Assembly (NCBI RefSeq): GCF_003144035.1
Contig: NZ_QFWT01000010.1
Coordinates: forward strand, 62,001-126,000
Direction of reading: 5' to 3'
Origin: Vibrio albus
GTDB taxonomy: Bacteria; Pseudomonadota; Gammaproteobacteria; Enterobacterales; Vibrionaceae
Length of the DNA stretch: 64,000 bases
Of the stretch, positions 8,243 to 16,802 are shown piece after piece. Below the pieces are notes generated by a model. That model was not told the DNA's origin. It did no database searches and saw nothing but the letters and a program-made list of their open reading frames with translations. The first letter of the stretch is position 1. Each line of letters opens with the position of its first letter. Position numbers and translations under genes: made by a program.

Positions 8243-8863
8243 GTGCAATTAAACGATCTCTCTCAATCTGATTTATCTATCGTATGTAAACTATTTGGCT
8301 CCTTGTTCTATTATCAACCAAAAGAATATGAGCAACTTCCTATTGGGGCATACTTCAGCCATGACGATGTGACGACGCCTATTGATGAAATAAACCAAAT
8401 ATTGAATGCGTTCAAGTATGCAGACCAGGGGGCTCTACAGGTTGAGCACGAGCAACTCTTTACCATGCAAGAAATGATGCCTGCGCCACCTTGGTCGTCA
8501 ATGTATCTGGACAGAGAGTCCATTGTGTTTGGGAAGGCAAATAACGACTATTCAGAGTTTGTGGAGCATTGTGGCTTAAGCTTGCGTGAAGGCGCTTCAG
8601 ATCCGGAAGATCACATTGGTTTAATGTTAATCGTTTTAGGTATGCTTATTGACGACAAGCAAGACCAACATGCTAAAGAGATGATTGGTGAGTATCTTGC
8701 GACATGGTCTGGTTTCTATTTTTCACGCCTGAAAGAAGTGACAGAAGAAGAAAGCCCATACAGTAAACTGGCTGACTACACGGCCAGTTTGTTAGAAGTA
8801 CTACGTAAACAGTATTCAGTTCAGGTCTTAATTAAAAACAATTTCTTTCAGCCACCTCATTAA
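8243..8863 (+). CDS. TorD/DmsD-family redox-enzyme maturation chaperone
   Basis: A 206-residue all-helical cytoplasmic chaperone of the TorD/DmsD/NarJ type, which holds a molybdoenzyme or other Tat substrate until its cofactor is inserted. The family signature is EHEQLF (68-73) followed by PAPPWSSMYLD (80-90); a second helical part contains DPEDHIGLMLIVLGML. It starts at the GTG 8243. No molybdoenzyme catalytic subunit lies next to it in the window, so its client is elsewhere. It sits alone between a terminator and dif. Which substrate it serves (DmsA-like, TorA-like or other) cannot be read from the sequence. Confidence 0.85.
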   Translation: MQLNDLSQSDLSIVCKLFGSLFYYQPKEYEQLPIGAYFSHDDVTTPIDEINQILNAFKYADQGALQVEHEQLFTMQEMMPAPPWSSMYLDRESIVFGKANNDYSEFVEHCGLSLREGASDPEDHIGLMLIVLGMLIDDKQDQHAKEMIGEYLATWSGFYFSRLKEVTEEESPYSKLADYTASLLEVLRKQYSVQVLIKNNFFQPPH

Positions 8864-8874
8864 TCAACGCATCC

Positions 8875-8902
8875 GGATACGCCAGCATATGCTGCCGTAT
8901 CC
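8875..8902. repeat. 28-bp near-perfect palindrome next to dif
   Basis: GGATACG and CGTATCC flank a perfect 12-bp palindrome CAGCATATGCTG, with a single C/C mismatch pair between. It starts 11 bp after the chaperone stop and lies 87 bp from dif. There is no T-run, so it is a weak terminator candidate; it could be a protein-binding site. Confidence 0.6.
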
Positions 8903-8989
8903 AATTATCTGCCGAATGTGCCAAATGATTACTTTGGTGTATATAGGGGGAATAGTTTTAAAGCTTAGTTTGTTGGTTGTGATTAATCT

Positions 8990-9017
8990 ATTTAACATAA
9001 GATAGATAATGCGCACT
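8990..9017 (-). other. dif: dif chromosome-dimer resolution site
   Basis: Read on the minus strand: AGTGCGCATTA (XerC arm), TCTATC (6-bp centre), TTATGTTAAAT (XerD arm), a total of 28 bp. The arms match Vibrio and E. coli dif (XerD arm TTATGTTAAAT exactly; XerC arm close to AGTGCGTATTA). It is intergenic, gene direction switches around it, and exact matS sites lie on both sides. XerC and XerD, activated by FtsK, would resolve chromosome dimers here. The C-rich arm and context resemble V. cholerae dif2 more than dif1, as I recall them. Confidence 0.93.
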
Positions 9018-9056
9018 TTAATTGATCGTTGATATAGGCTCAAAACGATAATCTCT

Positions 9057-9404
9057 TTATCCCCAGAAACACCCAAATTCATCGGTATCAAGGATTTTAA
9101 TGAACTGTTCCAGTGTGTTAACAGTCTGGTCTGGTTCATAGCCGTGCCACTTTAAATCAGCCCTCATCCAATAAATTTTCCAGTTATTCGCAGTTTTGAC
9201 ATAAGTCGTTTTTGCTATTGGATGTTCATGAATAATAGATGGATCTTTCCAATCTGGCCTAATTTCAAAAATTTCTACACTTTGTCCTGAAATCCGATAA
9301 TTAATATCGAGCTTGTTTCTTATCTTTTCTTCCGGACGGCGAGTTTCTATGTATGTGCTAATAATTCGATCAAAGCGTTTTTGTTCAAACTCTGAAAATG
9401 CCAT
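9057..9404 (-). CDS. DUF3024 protein
   Basis: A 115-residue cytoplasmic protein starting MAFSEFEQKRFDRIISTYIE. The block YRISGQSVEIFEIRP, followed by HPIAKTTYVKTANNWKIYWM and KWHGYEP, is the recognisable DUF3024 pattern. Its function is unknown. The second Met of MVMAFSEF (start 9404) matches the family start; the ATG at 9410 adds two residues. It is the first leftward gene right of dif and lies 40 bp from it, with its 3' end toward dif. No partner genes suggest a role. Confidence 0.8.
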   Translation of the reverse strand: MAFSEFEQKRFDRIISTYIETRRPEEKIRNKLDINYRISGQSVEIFEIRPDWKDPSIIHEHPIAKTTYVKTANNWKIYWMRADLKWHGYEPDQTVNTLEQFIKILDTDEFGCFWG

Positions 9405-9499
9405 AACCACCTCAATTTGTTACTTGCTGATAAGTTTACCAAATTATAGCGGTACTCTGTCAAGAACACCGCGTTACAGTGTCATCGTCTGTTGGTGAC

Positions 9500-9544
9500 A
9501 AAAAATAGGCCCTTAAAATTACTCATCTTAAGGGCCTATTTTTT
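9500..9544. terminator. Bidirectional intrinsic terminator
   Basis: AAAAAATAGGCCCTTAA at 9500-9516 and its exact reverse complement at 9528-9544 form a 17-bp stem with A-run and T-run on both sides. It can stop transcription leaving the chemoreceptor gene leftward and also rightward transcription. Confidence 0.92.
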
Positions 9545-9568
9545 CCTGGATCGGGTGGTTTCTATACG

Positions 9569-11449
9569 TTAATCCAGTTTAAAAGCCGCTACTCTGGAAT
9601 GTAACTCTGAAGCTTGATGCTTTAGTTCTTGTGATTGTCCCAGACTTTCTTCTGAACCGCTGGCCAGTTGCTCTGATACATCACGAATTGCCGTTACATT
9701 TTGTGTAATTTCATTAGTCACATGAGTCTGCTCTTCAGCAGCTGTCGCAATTTGTGCTGACATATCACTAATCTGCGTTACTGACTGATTTATTTCTTCC
9801 AGCGCTGCCGTTGCCTTATCGGCATACTCTACAGAGTCCGATGCAAGACCTACGCTGCTTTCAGTCAATGTTACAGCTTTCTTCGTCGTATCTTGCAAAA
9901 TATCGATCGTTGCTTTGATTTCTTCGGTCGAGTCATGAGTACGTTGAGATAGTACTCTTACCTCGTCTGCAACAACAGCAAACCCTCGGCCGTGTTCGCC
10001 AGCTCGCGCAGCTTCAATCGCTGCATTGAGGGCCAACAGGTTAGTTTGATCTGCAATACCCTGGATGGTAGATAACACAGTTGTAATCTCTTGTGCATGC
10101 TGATCCAGATCAGAAATTACCGATTTTGCTTCATCAATCCTCTCGGCAAGGCCTGTAATAGAGCTTTTTGTATCAAGGACCAGTTGCTGCCCGTCATGAG
10201 TGCTGGTTGCCGAGTCCTGCGCTGAACGTGCAGTGTGGTCCGCATGCTGGGCAATTTCCTGAGTGGCAGAGGACATTTCTGTCACTGCGGTAGCGACCAT
10301 ATTAATTTCACTTTGCTGTGTACCCAATTCTGACGCTGTTGTATTCGCTAGTCTCTCACTCGCTTCTGACTGTACTGTCAGTTCCTCAGATTGATGACGA
10401 ACATGTTTAATCAGGTTCTGCAGGCTCTCTACAAAGGTGTTGAAATTGTTTGCCAGACTCCCTACTTCATCATTGCTTTCGATACGGATTCGTTGTGTCA
10501 GATCACCATCACCACTTGCTATCTGATCCAGCGCATTCGATACATTCATCAGCGGACGGAACAGTACGCTACAAATCCAGTTAAATAAGCCGACACACAC
10601 AGCAACCAAAAGAAGAATAACCAAAGACTGTTTCCAGATAGCGCTGTATAAAGGAGCAGTCAGCTTAGAATAATCAATAGTGGCAACAGAGATAAGTCTA
10701 GTGCCTGAAATTTCCTGCGCAAACACCTGATACCTATCACCGCCAATTTCCACGTCGATTTTCCTGCCCCCAGAAATCGCTTTCTGAATATTCGGGAAAT
10801 TCAGTCCCAGTTTCGACACGCTTTCGTTTAGCAGATCGGTATTCGGGTGCGTAAAGATATTTCCTTCGTCGTTGACGATGAATAGGCTGCCATCGGCTGG
10901 TAGTTTTACGTGCTTTAGACTGTTGAGTATGTCTGTAATTTCGACATCAGCACCTAACACCAGAGACTGGCCTTGTACCGTAATGCTTTTGCCCAAAGAT
11001 ACAACATTAGCACCTGTAGCAGAGGCAACCGTTGGATTATCCATAAAGACTTTGGACGGTTGTGCCGAAGCATTTTTGTACCAACCCCAGATTCTTGGGT
11101 CATTATTGTCAGGTGGTAGTACTACACCATTTGCATTCTTCTGAGAACCATCAGGAAATGCCAGAAATACATTATCGAATGACGCGGCATTTTTGATCTG
11201 CTTTAAGTGCGTCACAATATCTTCAAGTTGTGTTTCTTCTGCCAGTGAGGTTAAAGCGTTTTCCTTAGCCCCAATCCAATCTGTTACATACTGATTGTAT
11301 GACGCTAAAGCGCTATCCAGACGGACACTAACATCTTCATTCAATTTTGTTATGGAAGAATTAAACGATAACAGTTCAACCAAAACACAGCTTATGACGA
11401 TCGAAACACTGGCTAATATGGCCAGTTTATTTTTTAACGATACATTCAT
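9569..11449 (-). CDS. Methyl-accepting chemotaxis protein (dCACHE-type)
   Basis: A 626-residue transmembrane chemoreceptor. Helix one is near residues 9-29 ([19 protein letters not shown]). The periplasmic region of about 250 residues contains the dCACHE-like stretch [20 protein letters not shown]. The second helix ([20 protein letters not shown]) is followed by HAMP and a long signalling domain with the conserved hairpin tip around [20 protein letters not shown]. It ends ...[12 protein letters not shown], with no CheR-tethering pentapeptide. I start at the ATG 11447-11449 (MNVSLKNKL), with GGAG 11 bases upstream; an in-frame Met at 11515 adds 22 unlikely residues. Ligand unknown; dCACHE sensors often bind amino acids or related small molecules. 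Confidence 0.92.
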   Translation of the reverse strand: MNVSLKNKLAILASVSIVISCVLVELLSFNSSITKLNEDVSVRLDSALASYNQYVTDWIGAKENALTSLAEETQLEDIVTHLKQIKNAASFDNVFLAFPDGSQKNANGVVLPPDNNDPRIWGWYKNASAQPSKVFMDNPTVASATGANVVSLGKSITVQGQSLVLGADVEITDILNSLKHVKLPADGSLFIVNDEGNIFTHPNTDLLNESVSKLGLNFPNIQKAISGGRKIDVEIGGDRYQVFAQEISGTRLISVATIDYSKLTAPLYSAIWKQSLVILLLVAVCVGLFNWICSVLFRPLMNVSNALDQIASGDGDLTQRIRIESNDEVGSLANNFNTFVESLQNLIKHVRHQSEELTVQSEASERLANTTASELGTQQSEINMVATAVTEMSSATQEIAQHADHTARSAQDSATSTHDGQQLVLDTKSSITGLAERIDEAKSVISDLDQHAQEITTVLSTIQGIADQTNLLALNAAIEAARAGEHGRGFAVVADEVRVLSQRTHDSTEEIKATIDILQDTTKKAVTLTESSVGLASDSVEYADKATAALEEINQSVTQISDMSAQIATAAEEQTHVTNEITQNVTAIRDVSEQLASGSEESLGQSQELKHQASELHSRVAAFKLD

Positions 11450-12289
11450 TGGCGAAATATCTCCGAAATTTATGGGTGACTTATAAAGGACTCGACACTT
11501 ACAAAATAAGCTCACCTTTTTAATAAAAATTACATAAGCAAACGATTTAACAAAAATAAATCCTTTATAATCAGTAAGTAAAAATGAACTACTCCGCTTA
11601 AATTTTGATTTTTCTAAAAAGTTTGTATCACAAGTAGCTCATGACAAATGGTAACTTATAGAGCTCATATTTTCTAACTGAACGGGAATACAATCGCCTT
11701 AAAAACCATTGTTTGCGTCAAAATGGGCATAAGATCACTTTGGAAGCAATCTCTCTTTTCTAAGAACATAAATAATGTTTCTAGGTTTATCCCTCTTTGT
11801 ATATCAACTATTAGCATAAAAGTAAGTGCCAACTTTACTGTTGTCACTTTTGCCTCCCATCACAGGATAATCCACTACAATAATCTTTCGCCTGTAATGA
11901 CTTACAACAAAGATGAAATAAAATTACAAAAATAAAATTCAAGAGGATCCTCAGCATATTTTAGGAGAAATAGCCTGTTTTTATCTAAAATCCAGGCCAA
12001 CACACCACACAGCTAATATACTGATTTTATTATTATTTACCGATAGGGACAAAAGAAAACATCGAGATATCAGAAAGGAATTTTCGGATTAGCTCACAGA
12101 TCAAGACCACGATCTTTATTTCTGGAAGGCTTGTTGAGATGATACCTATGACTATTTGATTGATGGTATTGAGTAGTATTTAATAAATATTTAGTTATAG
12201 TGCGTTATAGATTTGCTTTATCTACCCCTCTCTATGAGGTCAACGCTTATGATTAGGTGATTAAAGTTGGGCCAAGAAACGGTCGGTAG
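11450..12289. other. Long AT-rich intergenic region
   Basis: About 840 bp between the chemoreceptor start and vxrE with no convincing gene. It should hold the chemoreceptor promoter at its left end. A 70-codon rightward ORF (11723-11935) lacks a plausible ribosome-binding site and recognisable protein features. A GCCTG...CAGGC hairpin near 11970-11995 is too weak to call. Confidence 0.5.
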
Positions 12290-12439
12290 TTAGTCTTCTT
12301 TGATAGCGTCTTTACGAATTTCAGCCGCAACGCGTTGTATCGCTTCCGCTGTGCTCACCCCTTTCGCCATCAATGCCTGGATTTTTTCAACAGCCTGTTG
12401 CTGTTCCTGGTGGGTTAAAGTTGGTAGGTCGTCAAACAT
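12290..12439 (-). CDS. vxrE: UPF0181/YoaH-family small protein (VxrE)
   Basis: A 49-residue protein beginning [20 protein letters not shown], then [20 protein letters not shown], ending IRKDAIKED. It is clearly homologous to E. coli YoaH ([20 protein letters not shown]...). Function is unknown for the family. It follows the TraF-like gene by about 60 bp in the same direction, in the same position as the last vxr-operon gene of V. cholerae, which I recall as a UPF0181 protein. Its Shine-Dalgarno AGAGG and the first bases of the ATG lie inside a perfect 14-bp hairpin, so its translation may be regulated separately from the upstream genes. Confidence 0.88.
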   Translation of the reverse strand: MFDDLPTLTHQEQQQAVEKIQALMAKGVSTAEAIQRVAAEIRKDAIKED

Positions 12440-12471
12440 ATTCAGCCTCTCTGATTTGAGAGGCTGAATAT
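12438..12471 (-). promoter_or_regulatory. Hairpin sequestering the vxrE ribosome-binding site
   Basis: Two 14-base arms (ATATTCAGCCTCTC and GAGAGGCTGAATAT) form a perfect stem with a 6-base loop. On the transcribed strand the 3' arm contains the Shine-Dalgarno AGAGG and ends in the AT of the vxrE start codon. It begins 28 bp after the TraF-like gene stop and has no U-run, so occlusion of translation fits better than termination. Confidence 0.7.
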
Positions 12472-12498
12472 AGAGGTTTTATCCTGATCTGTCGAGAA

Positions 12499-13623
12499 TT
12501 AATAGGTAGTCAGAAAGTTAATATAACCACCCATAGCATCCGGGTTTGTATAGCTCACCGTTACGTCCATTTCGAATAACCCTAACGGTGATAAACCAAC
12601 ACCTGCTGTTATCGTATCTTCGCTATCACTGTATGCCATATTGCGTTTGTATCCGCCACGAATCTGTAACTGACGCATGATATCAAGTTCAAACCCCGCT
12701 CTTAACCACTGGGTGTTATCTTCAAAATCATCAAAGCGAGTATCTTCTGTTAAATCATAATCGGCACTGATAGTGAAGTAGTCAAATACCAGTCCAGCGC
12801 CAACCGTGTACTGAGGTTGAATCTTATAGGTGAAAGTTTTGGTTGTACTGCCAGTTGTTGTCACGCTTTCACTTTCAATATCTCTCGAGATTAAATTCGT
12901 TCCAGAAACACCGATACGAACCGGACCATAAAACCACATGGTACCGGCGTCTATATTGAACGTTGTTTCTGCATTATCATTTTCCAAAATATTATATATA
13001 TCAAAATTTTGAGCGTTAGCTGCATAAGCGTATGAATAGACTCGCTGTAATTTAGGCGATATGCCGAAAGACATATGTTGACCAAGAACAGTTTGATATT
13101 TGGCTATAGAGAGCCCGGCCTCTGTAACGGCTACAGAAGCGACTTCAAAATAACTAGCAGCTGCGTTGGCAAGCCCAGAGCCCTCTCCTGTCGCAACATT
13201 TGGGGCAACAAAAGCCTCCATATAAGACTTACCAAAAATGTTCATTGCTAAATAAGGGTTTGGAATACCAAAAGCAACTGCGCCACCAAACTCCAGCCTG
13301 GCATCATCGCCAGCCATACTATCTAACGCAGCTTGTGCCTCAGCATCGCTACTAATACTAGTCAGAGCATCAATAGAATCAATTAGCTTATCTTCATCGT
13401 TATAGACAAGACCAATACTTGGCAGCAACATACCAGCATCATCATTTCGACGATAGATAGCCGTTAAAGCGGGGTTATAAAAAGGAGCAGTAAGATAAGT
13501 GGCGGCAACAACACCAGTTCCGCCCATAGCGGAGCCGCGGGCTTCTACACCATAACTACCGGCAACGGAAAAGGTGGATGAAAGGGCTAACGCTGCCGCA
13601 ATAGATAAACGAAGTTTGTTCAT
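12499..13623 (-). CDS. vxrD: TraF_2-type outer-membrane barrel protein (VxrD)
   Basis: A 374-residue predicted outer-membrane beta-barrel with a cleavable signal peptide (MNKLRLSIAAALALSSTFSVAG, cut near residue 21). The mature start YGVEARGSAMGGTGVVAATY...PFYNPAL resembles FadL/TraF_2 (PF13729) proteins, and the remainder alternates strands and short turns to a C-terminal aromatic residue (INFLTTY), typical for Bam-dependent barrels. The common label 'conjugal transfer protein TraF' is misleading; there are no conjugation genes here. It lies between vxrC and vxrE, the position of vxrD in V. cholerae as I recall. Substrate and function unknown. Confidence 0.8.
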   Translation of the reverse strand: MNKLRLSIAAALALSSTFSVAGSYGVEARGSAMGGTGVVAATYLTAPFYNPALTAIYRRNDDAGMLLPSIGLVYNDEDKLIDSIDALTSISSDAEAQAALDSMAGDDARLEFGGAVAFGIPNPYLAMNIFGKSYMEAFVAPNVATGEGSGLANAAASYFEVASVAVTEAGLSIAKYQTVLGQHMSFGISPKLQRVYSYAYAANAQNFDIYNILENDNAETTFNIDAGTMWFYGPVRIGVSGTNLISRDIESESVTTTGSTTKTFTYKIQPQYTVGAGLVFDYFTISADYDLTEDTRFDDFEDNTQWLRAGFELDIMRQLQIRGGYKRNMAYSDSEDTITAGVGLSPLGLFEMDVTVSYTNPDAMGGYINFLTTY

Positions 13624-13686
13624 AATAAGGCCAAAGAAAAGAGTTCGTTAACTGTTTATCGGCCATTATTGCACATTCTTTACCGG

Positions 13687-14553
13687 TTATTCTTCAGATA
13701 TATCGTAAGTTTTGCTGATAACCTGCTGGTTTTCGATAATAATAGAGCCTTGCCAGTGCTGGTGAGCAATGGATACTGCCAAAACGTAACGATTTGGAAT
13801 TAAATCCTGAATAGGAATCGTCGTTGGATAATCCGCTTCGTATTTTTGTTGCCATACTTTGATGTATTGATCATCAATATAATCATATAAAGAAACATCA
13901 AGTACCGGTAACGGGCAATATGAATTCAGTAGTGCTTTTTTATCAACGACCCAGTGATCTTTTGATTCCCAACGAACAACCTGCTTCATCGCTGATGTGC
14001 TGATGATTACCCAGGAGTTCCATACTTTATTGTCTGCCGCCTCAACCCGAACCTGATACAGCCCTGGTTCAAGTTTTCGATTCAGAGCGTATTGTCTCTG
14101 ATAAATAACATTTCCCGGTTGCTCTATGATCGATTCGAAATCAGAGCTTCTGGATACTTTAGTTTCGGGCCATCGCGTGAATTCAATATCCTCAAGCCCT
14201 TCCAACGCGGTGACTTCTACCGTCACTCGCTCAGTTCGCCTTCCCGGGCTTTGAACAGACTGATTCCTAATCACCACTCTTGTAATCCACGGAGCAAATT
14301 CTTCGCTATGCAGAGTCTTACCACAATCTTTATCTAAAGATTTAAGCAGCAGTTGATTGAGGTGCTCCTTTACATAAGGAGCGCGTTCCTTCTGCCACAC
14401 TTCAACCATGGCAGAAAAAGCAGCTGGCAAATCATCTTCCAGTATCGCCTGATGAGCCTGAGTTAAAGAAGTTTGTTCTTCGAACCACGCAGCCAAAACG
14501 GACTGCGTGAACAAGAACAAACTCATAGCGATCAAAAACCTCTGTTTCAGCAT
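13687..14553 (-). CDS. vxrC: DUF2861 periplasmic protein (VxrC)
   Basis: A 288-residue exported protein with signal peptide MLKQRFLIAMSLFLFTQSVLA and a mature start at about residue 22. An N-terminal helical repeat-like segment (LTQAHQAILEDDLPAAFSAM) precedes a beta-rich domain (residues about 90-285). Two Cys, in KDCGKTL and SYCPLP, could form a disulfide in the periplasm. I recall it as DUF2861, the Vibrio-restricted VxrC family. Its start overlaps the vxrB stop by one base (TAATG), so it is in the vxr operon. Its role is not established; periplasmic placement beside a sensor kinase suggests accessory sensing or envelope maintenance. Confidence 0.82.
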   Translation of the reverse strand: MLKQRFLIAMSLFLFTQSVLAAWFEEQTSLTQAHQAILEDDLPAAFSAMVEVWQKERAPYVKEHLNQLLLKSLDKDCGKTLHSEEFAPWITRVVIRNQSVQSPGRRTERVTVEVTALEGLEDIEFTRWPETKVSRSSDFESIIEQPGNVIYQRQYALNRKLEPGLYQVRVEAADNKVWNSWVIISTSAMKQVVRWESKDHWVVDKKALLNSYCPLPVLDVSLYDYIDDQYIKVWQQKYEADYPTTIPIQDLIPNRYVLAVSIAHQHWQGSIIIENQQVISKTYDISEE

Positions 14554-15215
14554 TATGCTTTCATCTTATAACCAACGCCACGTAAGGTTTCTATATCAAT
14601 GCCCGGTAACTTTTGACGCAACTGTAATACATGGGTATCAACCGTCCTTGTTGTCGGAAAGTGGTTATAACCCCATACATGATCCAATAATTCATCACGA
14701 GTAAATACTCTTCCAATATTACTGGCTAGAAAAAGCAACAAATCGAACTCGGTTCTGGTTAAAGTAACCAGCTCGTTATTGAGTATGACTTCACGTGTTG
14801 CTTTGTCTATTACCAGATTATTAACGGTAACCTTTGAATCATCTACCTGGACATCATCGCTGTGTATACGTAACTGGGCACGGATTCTGGCAAACAGCTC
14901 TGCCTCTGCAAATGGCTTCGTCAGATAGTCATTAGCCCCTGCATCCAGGCCGGAAACTTTATCTTTAATGGTCACCAGAGCGGTAAGCAATATAACCGGA
15001 ATTGAACTGATTTCTTTCCACTTTTTAAGATGTTCAACCGAGTCACCATCTGGCAACTGTCGATCCAATATCACAAGATCGGCTTTTTCCCAAAGGGATG
15101 AGACCTCTGAAATTCGTTCAGCATGCAGGCAATGATATCCAGCCTGTTCCAGACTCACTAACAAACCATCAGCCAGATTCTTATCGTCTTCAACGAGTAG
15201 CAATGTCTGTTTCAC
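14553..15215 (-). CDS. vxrB: OmpR-family response regulator VxrB
   Basis: A 220-residue response regulator. The receiver domain (1-115) has the acidic pair Glu9-Asp10-Asp11, phospho-acceptor Asp51 (ILDRQLPDGD), Thr in LLTALV and Lys in YLTKPF. The C-terminal winged helix (about 125-220) contains LTRTEFDLLLFLASNIGRVF, DHVWGYNHFPTTRTVDTHVL and RGVGYK. VxrB (also WigR) controls type VI secretion, biofilm and cell-wall homeostasis genes in V. cholerae. The gene overlaps vxrA by 26 bp and vxrC by one base. Confidence 0.92.
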   Translation of the reverse strand: MKQTLLLVEDDKNLADGLLVSLEQAGYHCLHAERISEVSSLWEKADLVILDRQLPDGDSVEHLKKWKEISSIPVILLTALVTIKDKVSGLDAGANDYLTKPFAEAELFARIRAQLRIHSDDVQVDDSKVTVNNLVIDKATREVILNNELVTLTRTEFDLLLFLASNIGRVFTRDELLDHVWGYNHFPTTRTVDTHVLQLRQKLPGIDIETLRGVGYKMKA

Positions 15216-16635
15216 AAGGTATCTCCATAATAAATGTTGTTGGCGGACCCGCGAGTGTCATTTTTCCACCCATTTTACCAACCATTGATTCTACAATGGT
15301 CAGCCCTAAACCAAGTCCAGCCTTACTTACAAAAGGTTTTTTAAGCTTTTTCCAGTCTTTATGTGTCAGTTGTCCCTGGTCTATAACACTAAAAATAACT
15401 CCATTTTTCTGGAGATTGAATCTTATTTTAATCGGACTAACGCCATACTTTGCGGCGTTATTGACCAGATTATCGAGGCATGTCCCTAACCAGTAAACAC
15501 TGGCCTTTATCGCCGCGTCTTCACCAACAATGATTTCAACATCGGTCTCATTTTCTTCATAACGTAGTGTAAGCCAATCGAGTACTGAGGGTATCCAATC
15601 AGTCCCTATTGCCTCACTGTCAGACTGCAAATAGTCTTTACTGGCTTCTGCCAGTTGCCGTAGCCTTCGCGTATCCTGACACAACCGCGTGAACTCTCGA
15701 TATACTGATTCCGGAAGTTTCTCAAACTCTCTTCGGAAGCCTTCTACAGTAAGGGAAAGACTCGCAATCGGTGTCCGTAACTCATGTGTCAGGATCTGCA
15801 ATACCAACATTCTGTTTCTTAGTTCTTGTTTCTTAACGTTCCACCGATATAGCATCCAGCCAATAATAAGTACCAGGTTCAGAATAACTAAGCCAATCAT
15901 ACTTTTGACAAGCAGGTCGGAGTCATCTTCAACTTCCCAGCATACATTACCACGCCTTAATGGACAGTAACTGTTATCGCTGGCAATACTGTAGGTGAGT
16001 CCAACGTTTGAACTGTTGATGCGCCATATTTCAAAAGGAAACAGATAATACCGGTCACCCTTTCTAAGCCATAACTCTTGGTTTTCCATAAACATTTCCG
16101 CACCAGAAATCAATGACTCTAATGCGGAATAGGACATTCTCTGCAATTGGCCTAACAATACATTTGATGCTGCTAAAGGGCGTTCCTTTATGTGCATATA
16201 ATTTTTAAGTGTTTCGAAAGTCTCAGGATAGACCGCAGCATATCGAGCCGCGTAACTTCCCCCACCGGGATGAATCATACCAGAGCGAGAAAACCACTTT
16301 TCCGGTAGGGGTGTTCCCCGACATAACGCCCTGACAAATATCAAGGGCTCTGTGACCAATGGACTAAGCGGTAGCTTTCCGCTACAGGTCTGAGCCAGGT
16401 GAAAAAGTCGCTGGATATCTTTAAGAGGATACTGCGCAGTTTGCGGCAGCATAGTTTCGGGAGTGATCAATTTCGTTGGAAAGTCAGCCTGTAGAATACG
16501 AATATCGTATACGTGGCTTGCCTGATTATAGTCAAATAAGTCAACAAACTGACTGACTCTCTGTGGAAGAGACTCTTCAGCTCTGCTTCCCAGAGATAAT
16601 AAACAGAAAAAAATAAATACTATCCGCAAAAACAA
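15190..16635 (-). CDS. vxrA: Sensor histidine kinase VxrA
   Basis: A 481-residue inner-membrane kinase. A signal/first helix (1-19) leads to a periplasmic DUF3404 sensor domain (about 25-240) with Cys residues at 84, 105, 224 and 232 that may pair. One membrane helix follows (243-263). The HisKA box is LTHELRTPIASLSL (His284), the N-box DNLVNNAAKYG, and the G-box GLGLGLTIVES. In V. cholerae VxrA (WigK) responds to cell-wall damage and signals to VxrB. It is the promoter-proximal gene of the operon; about 100 bp upstream, a terminator closes off pntB. Confidence 0.9.
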   Translation of the reverse strand: MFLRIVFIFFCLLSLGSRAEESLPQRVSQFVDLFDYNQASHVYDIRILQADFPTKLITPETMLPQTAQYPLKDIQRLFHLAQTCSGKLPLSPLVTEPLIFVRALCRGTPLPEKWFSRSGMIHPGGGSYAARYAAVYPETFETLKNYMHIKERPLAASNVLLGQLQRMSYSALESLISGAEMFMENQELWLRKGDRYYLFPFEIWRINSSNVGLTYSIASDNSYCPLRRGNVCWEVEDDSDLLVKSMIGLVILNLVLIIGWMLYRWNVKKQELRNRMLVLQILTHELRTPIASLSLTVEGFRREFEKLPESVYREFTRLCQDTRRLRQLAEASKDYLQSDSEAIGTDWIPSVLDWLTLRYEENETDVEIIVGEDAAIKASVYWLGTCLDNLVNNAAKYGVSPIKIRFNLQKNGVIFSVIDQGQLTHKDWKKLKKPFVSKAGLGLGLTIVESMVGKMGGKMTLAGPPTTFIMEIPCETDIATR

Positions 16636-16734
16636 GTCAACTACCCTAACCTATGCAACTTATTCAGTGTAAAGATCTAACTATATCCGATTCACACGAT
16701 AAAAAATATTGTCTGCTCATTAAATATATCCGGA

Positions 16735-16776
16735 AAACAAAAAACCAGCCTAATATATAGGCTGGTTTTGTTTTTG
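16735..16776. terminator. Terminator after pntB
   Basis: AAAACCAGCCTA, a 5-base loop and TAGGCTGGTTTT form a 12-bp perfect stem, with T-rich sequence on the minus-strand 3' side. It lies about 30 bp past the pntB stop and upstream of vxrA, and separates the two operons. Confidence 0.88.
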
Positions 16777-16802
16777 TGTCAGTGTTCTGTTAAAGCCGAA
16801 TA

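Noticed and set aside
8864..9139. Leftward 91-codon frame covering dif
   Set aside because: It overlaps DUF3024 out of frame and has no motif; the region is better explained by dif and the palindrome.
11723..11935. Rightward 70-codon frame in the chemoreceptor upstream region
   Set aside because: No ribosome-binding site, AT-rich codons and no recognisable features.
12499..13623. Conjugation protein reading of the TraF-like gene
   Set aside because: No transfer genes around; it sits in the vxr operon and has the shape of an outer-membrane barrel.
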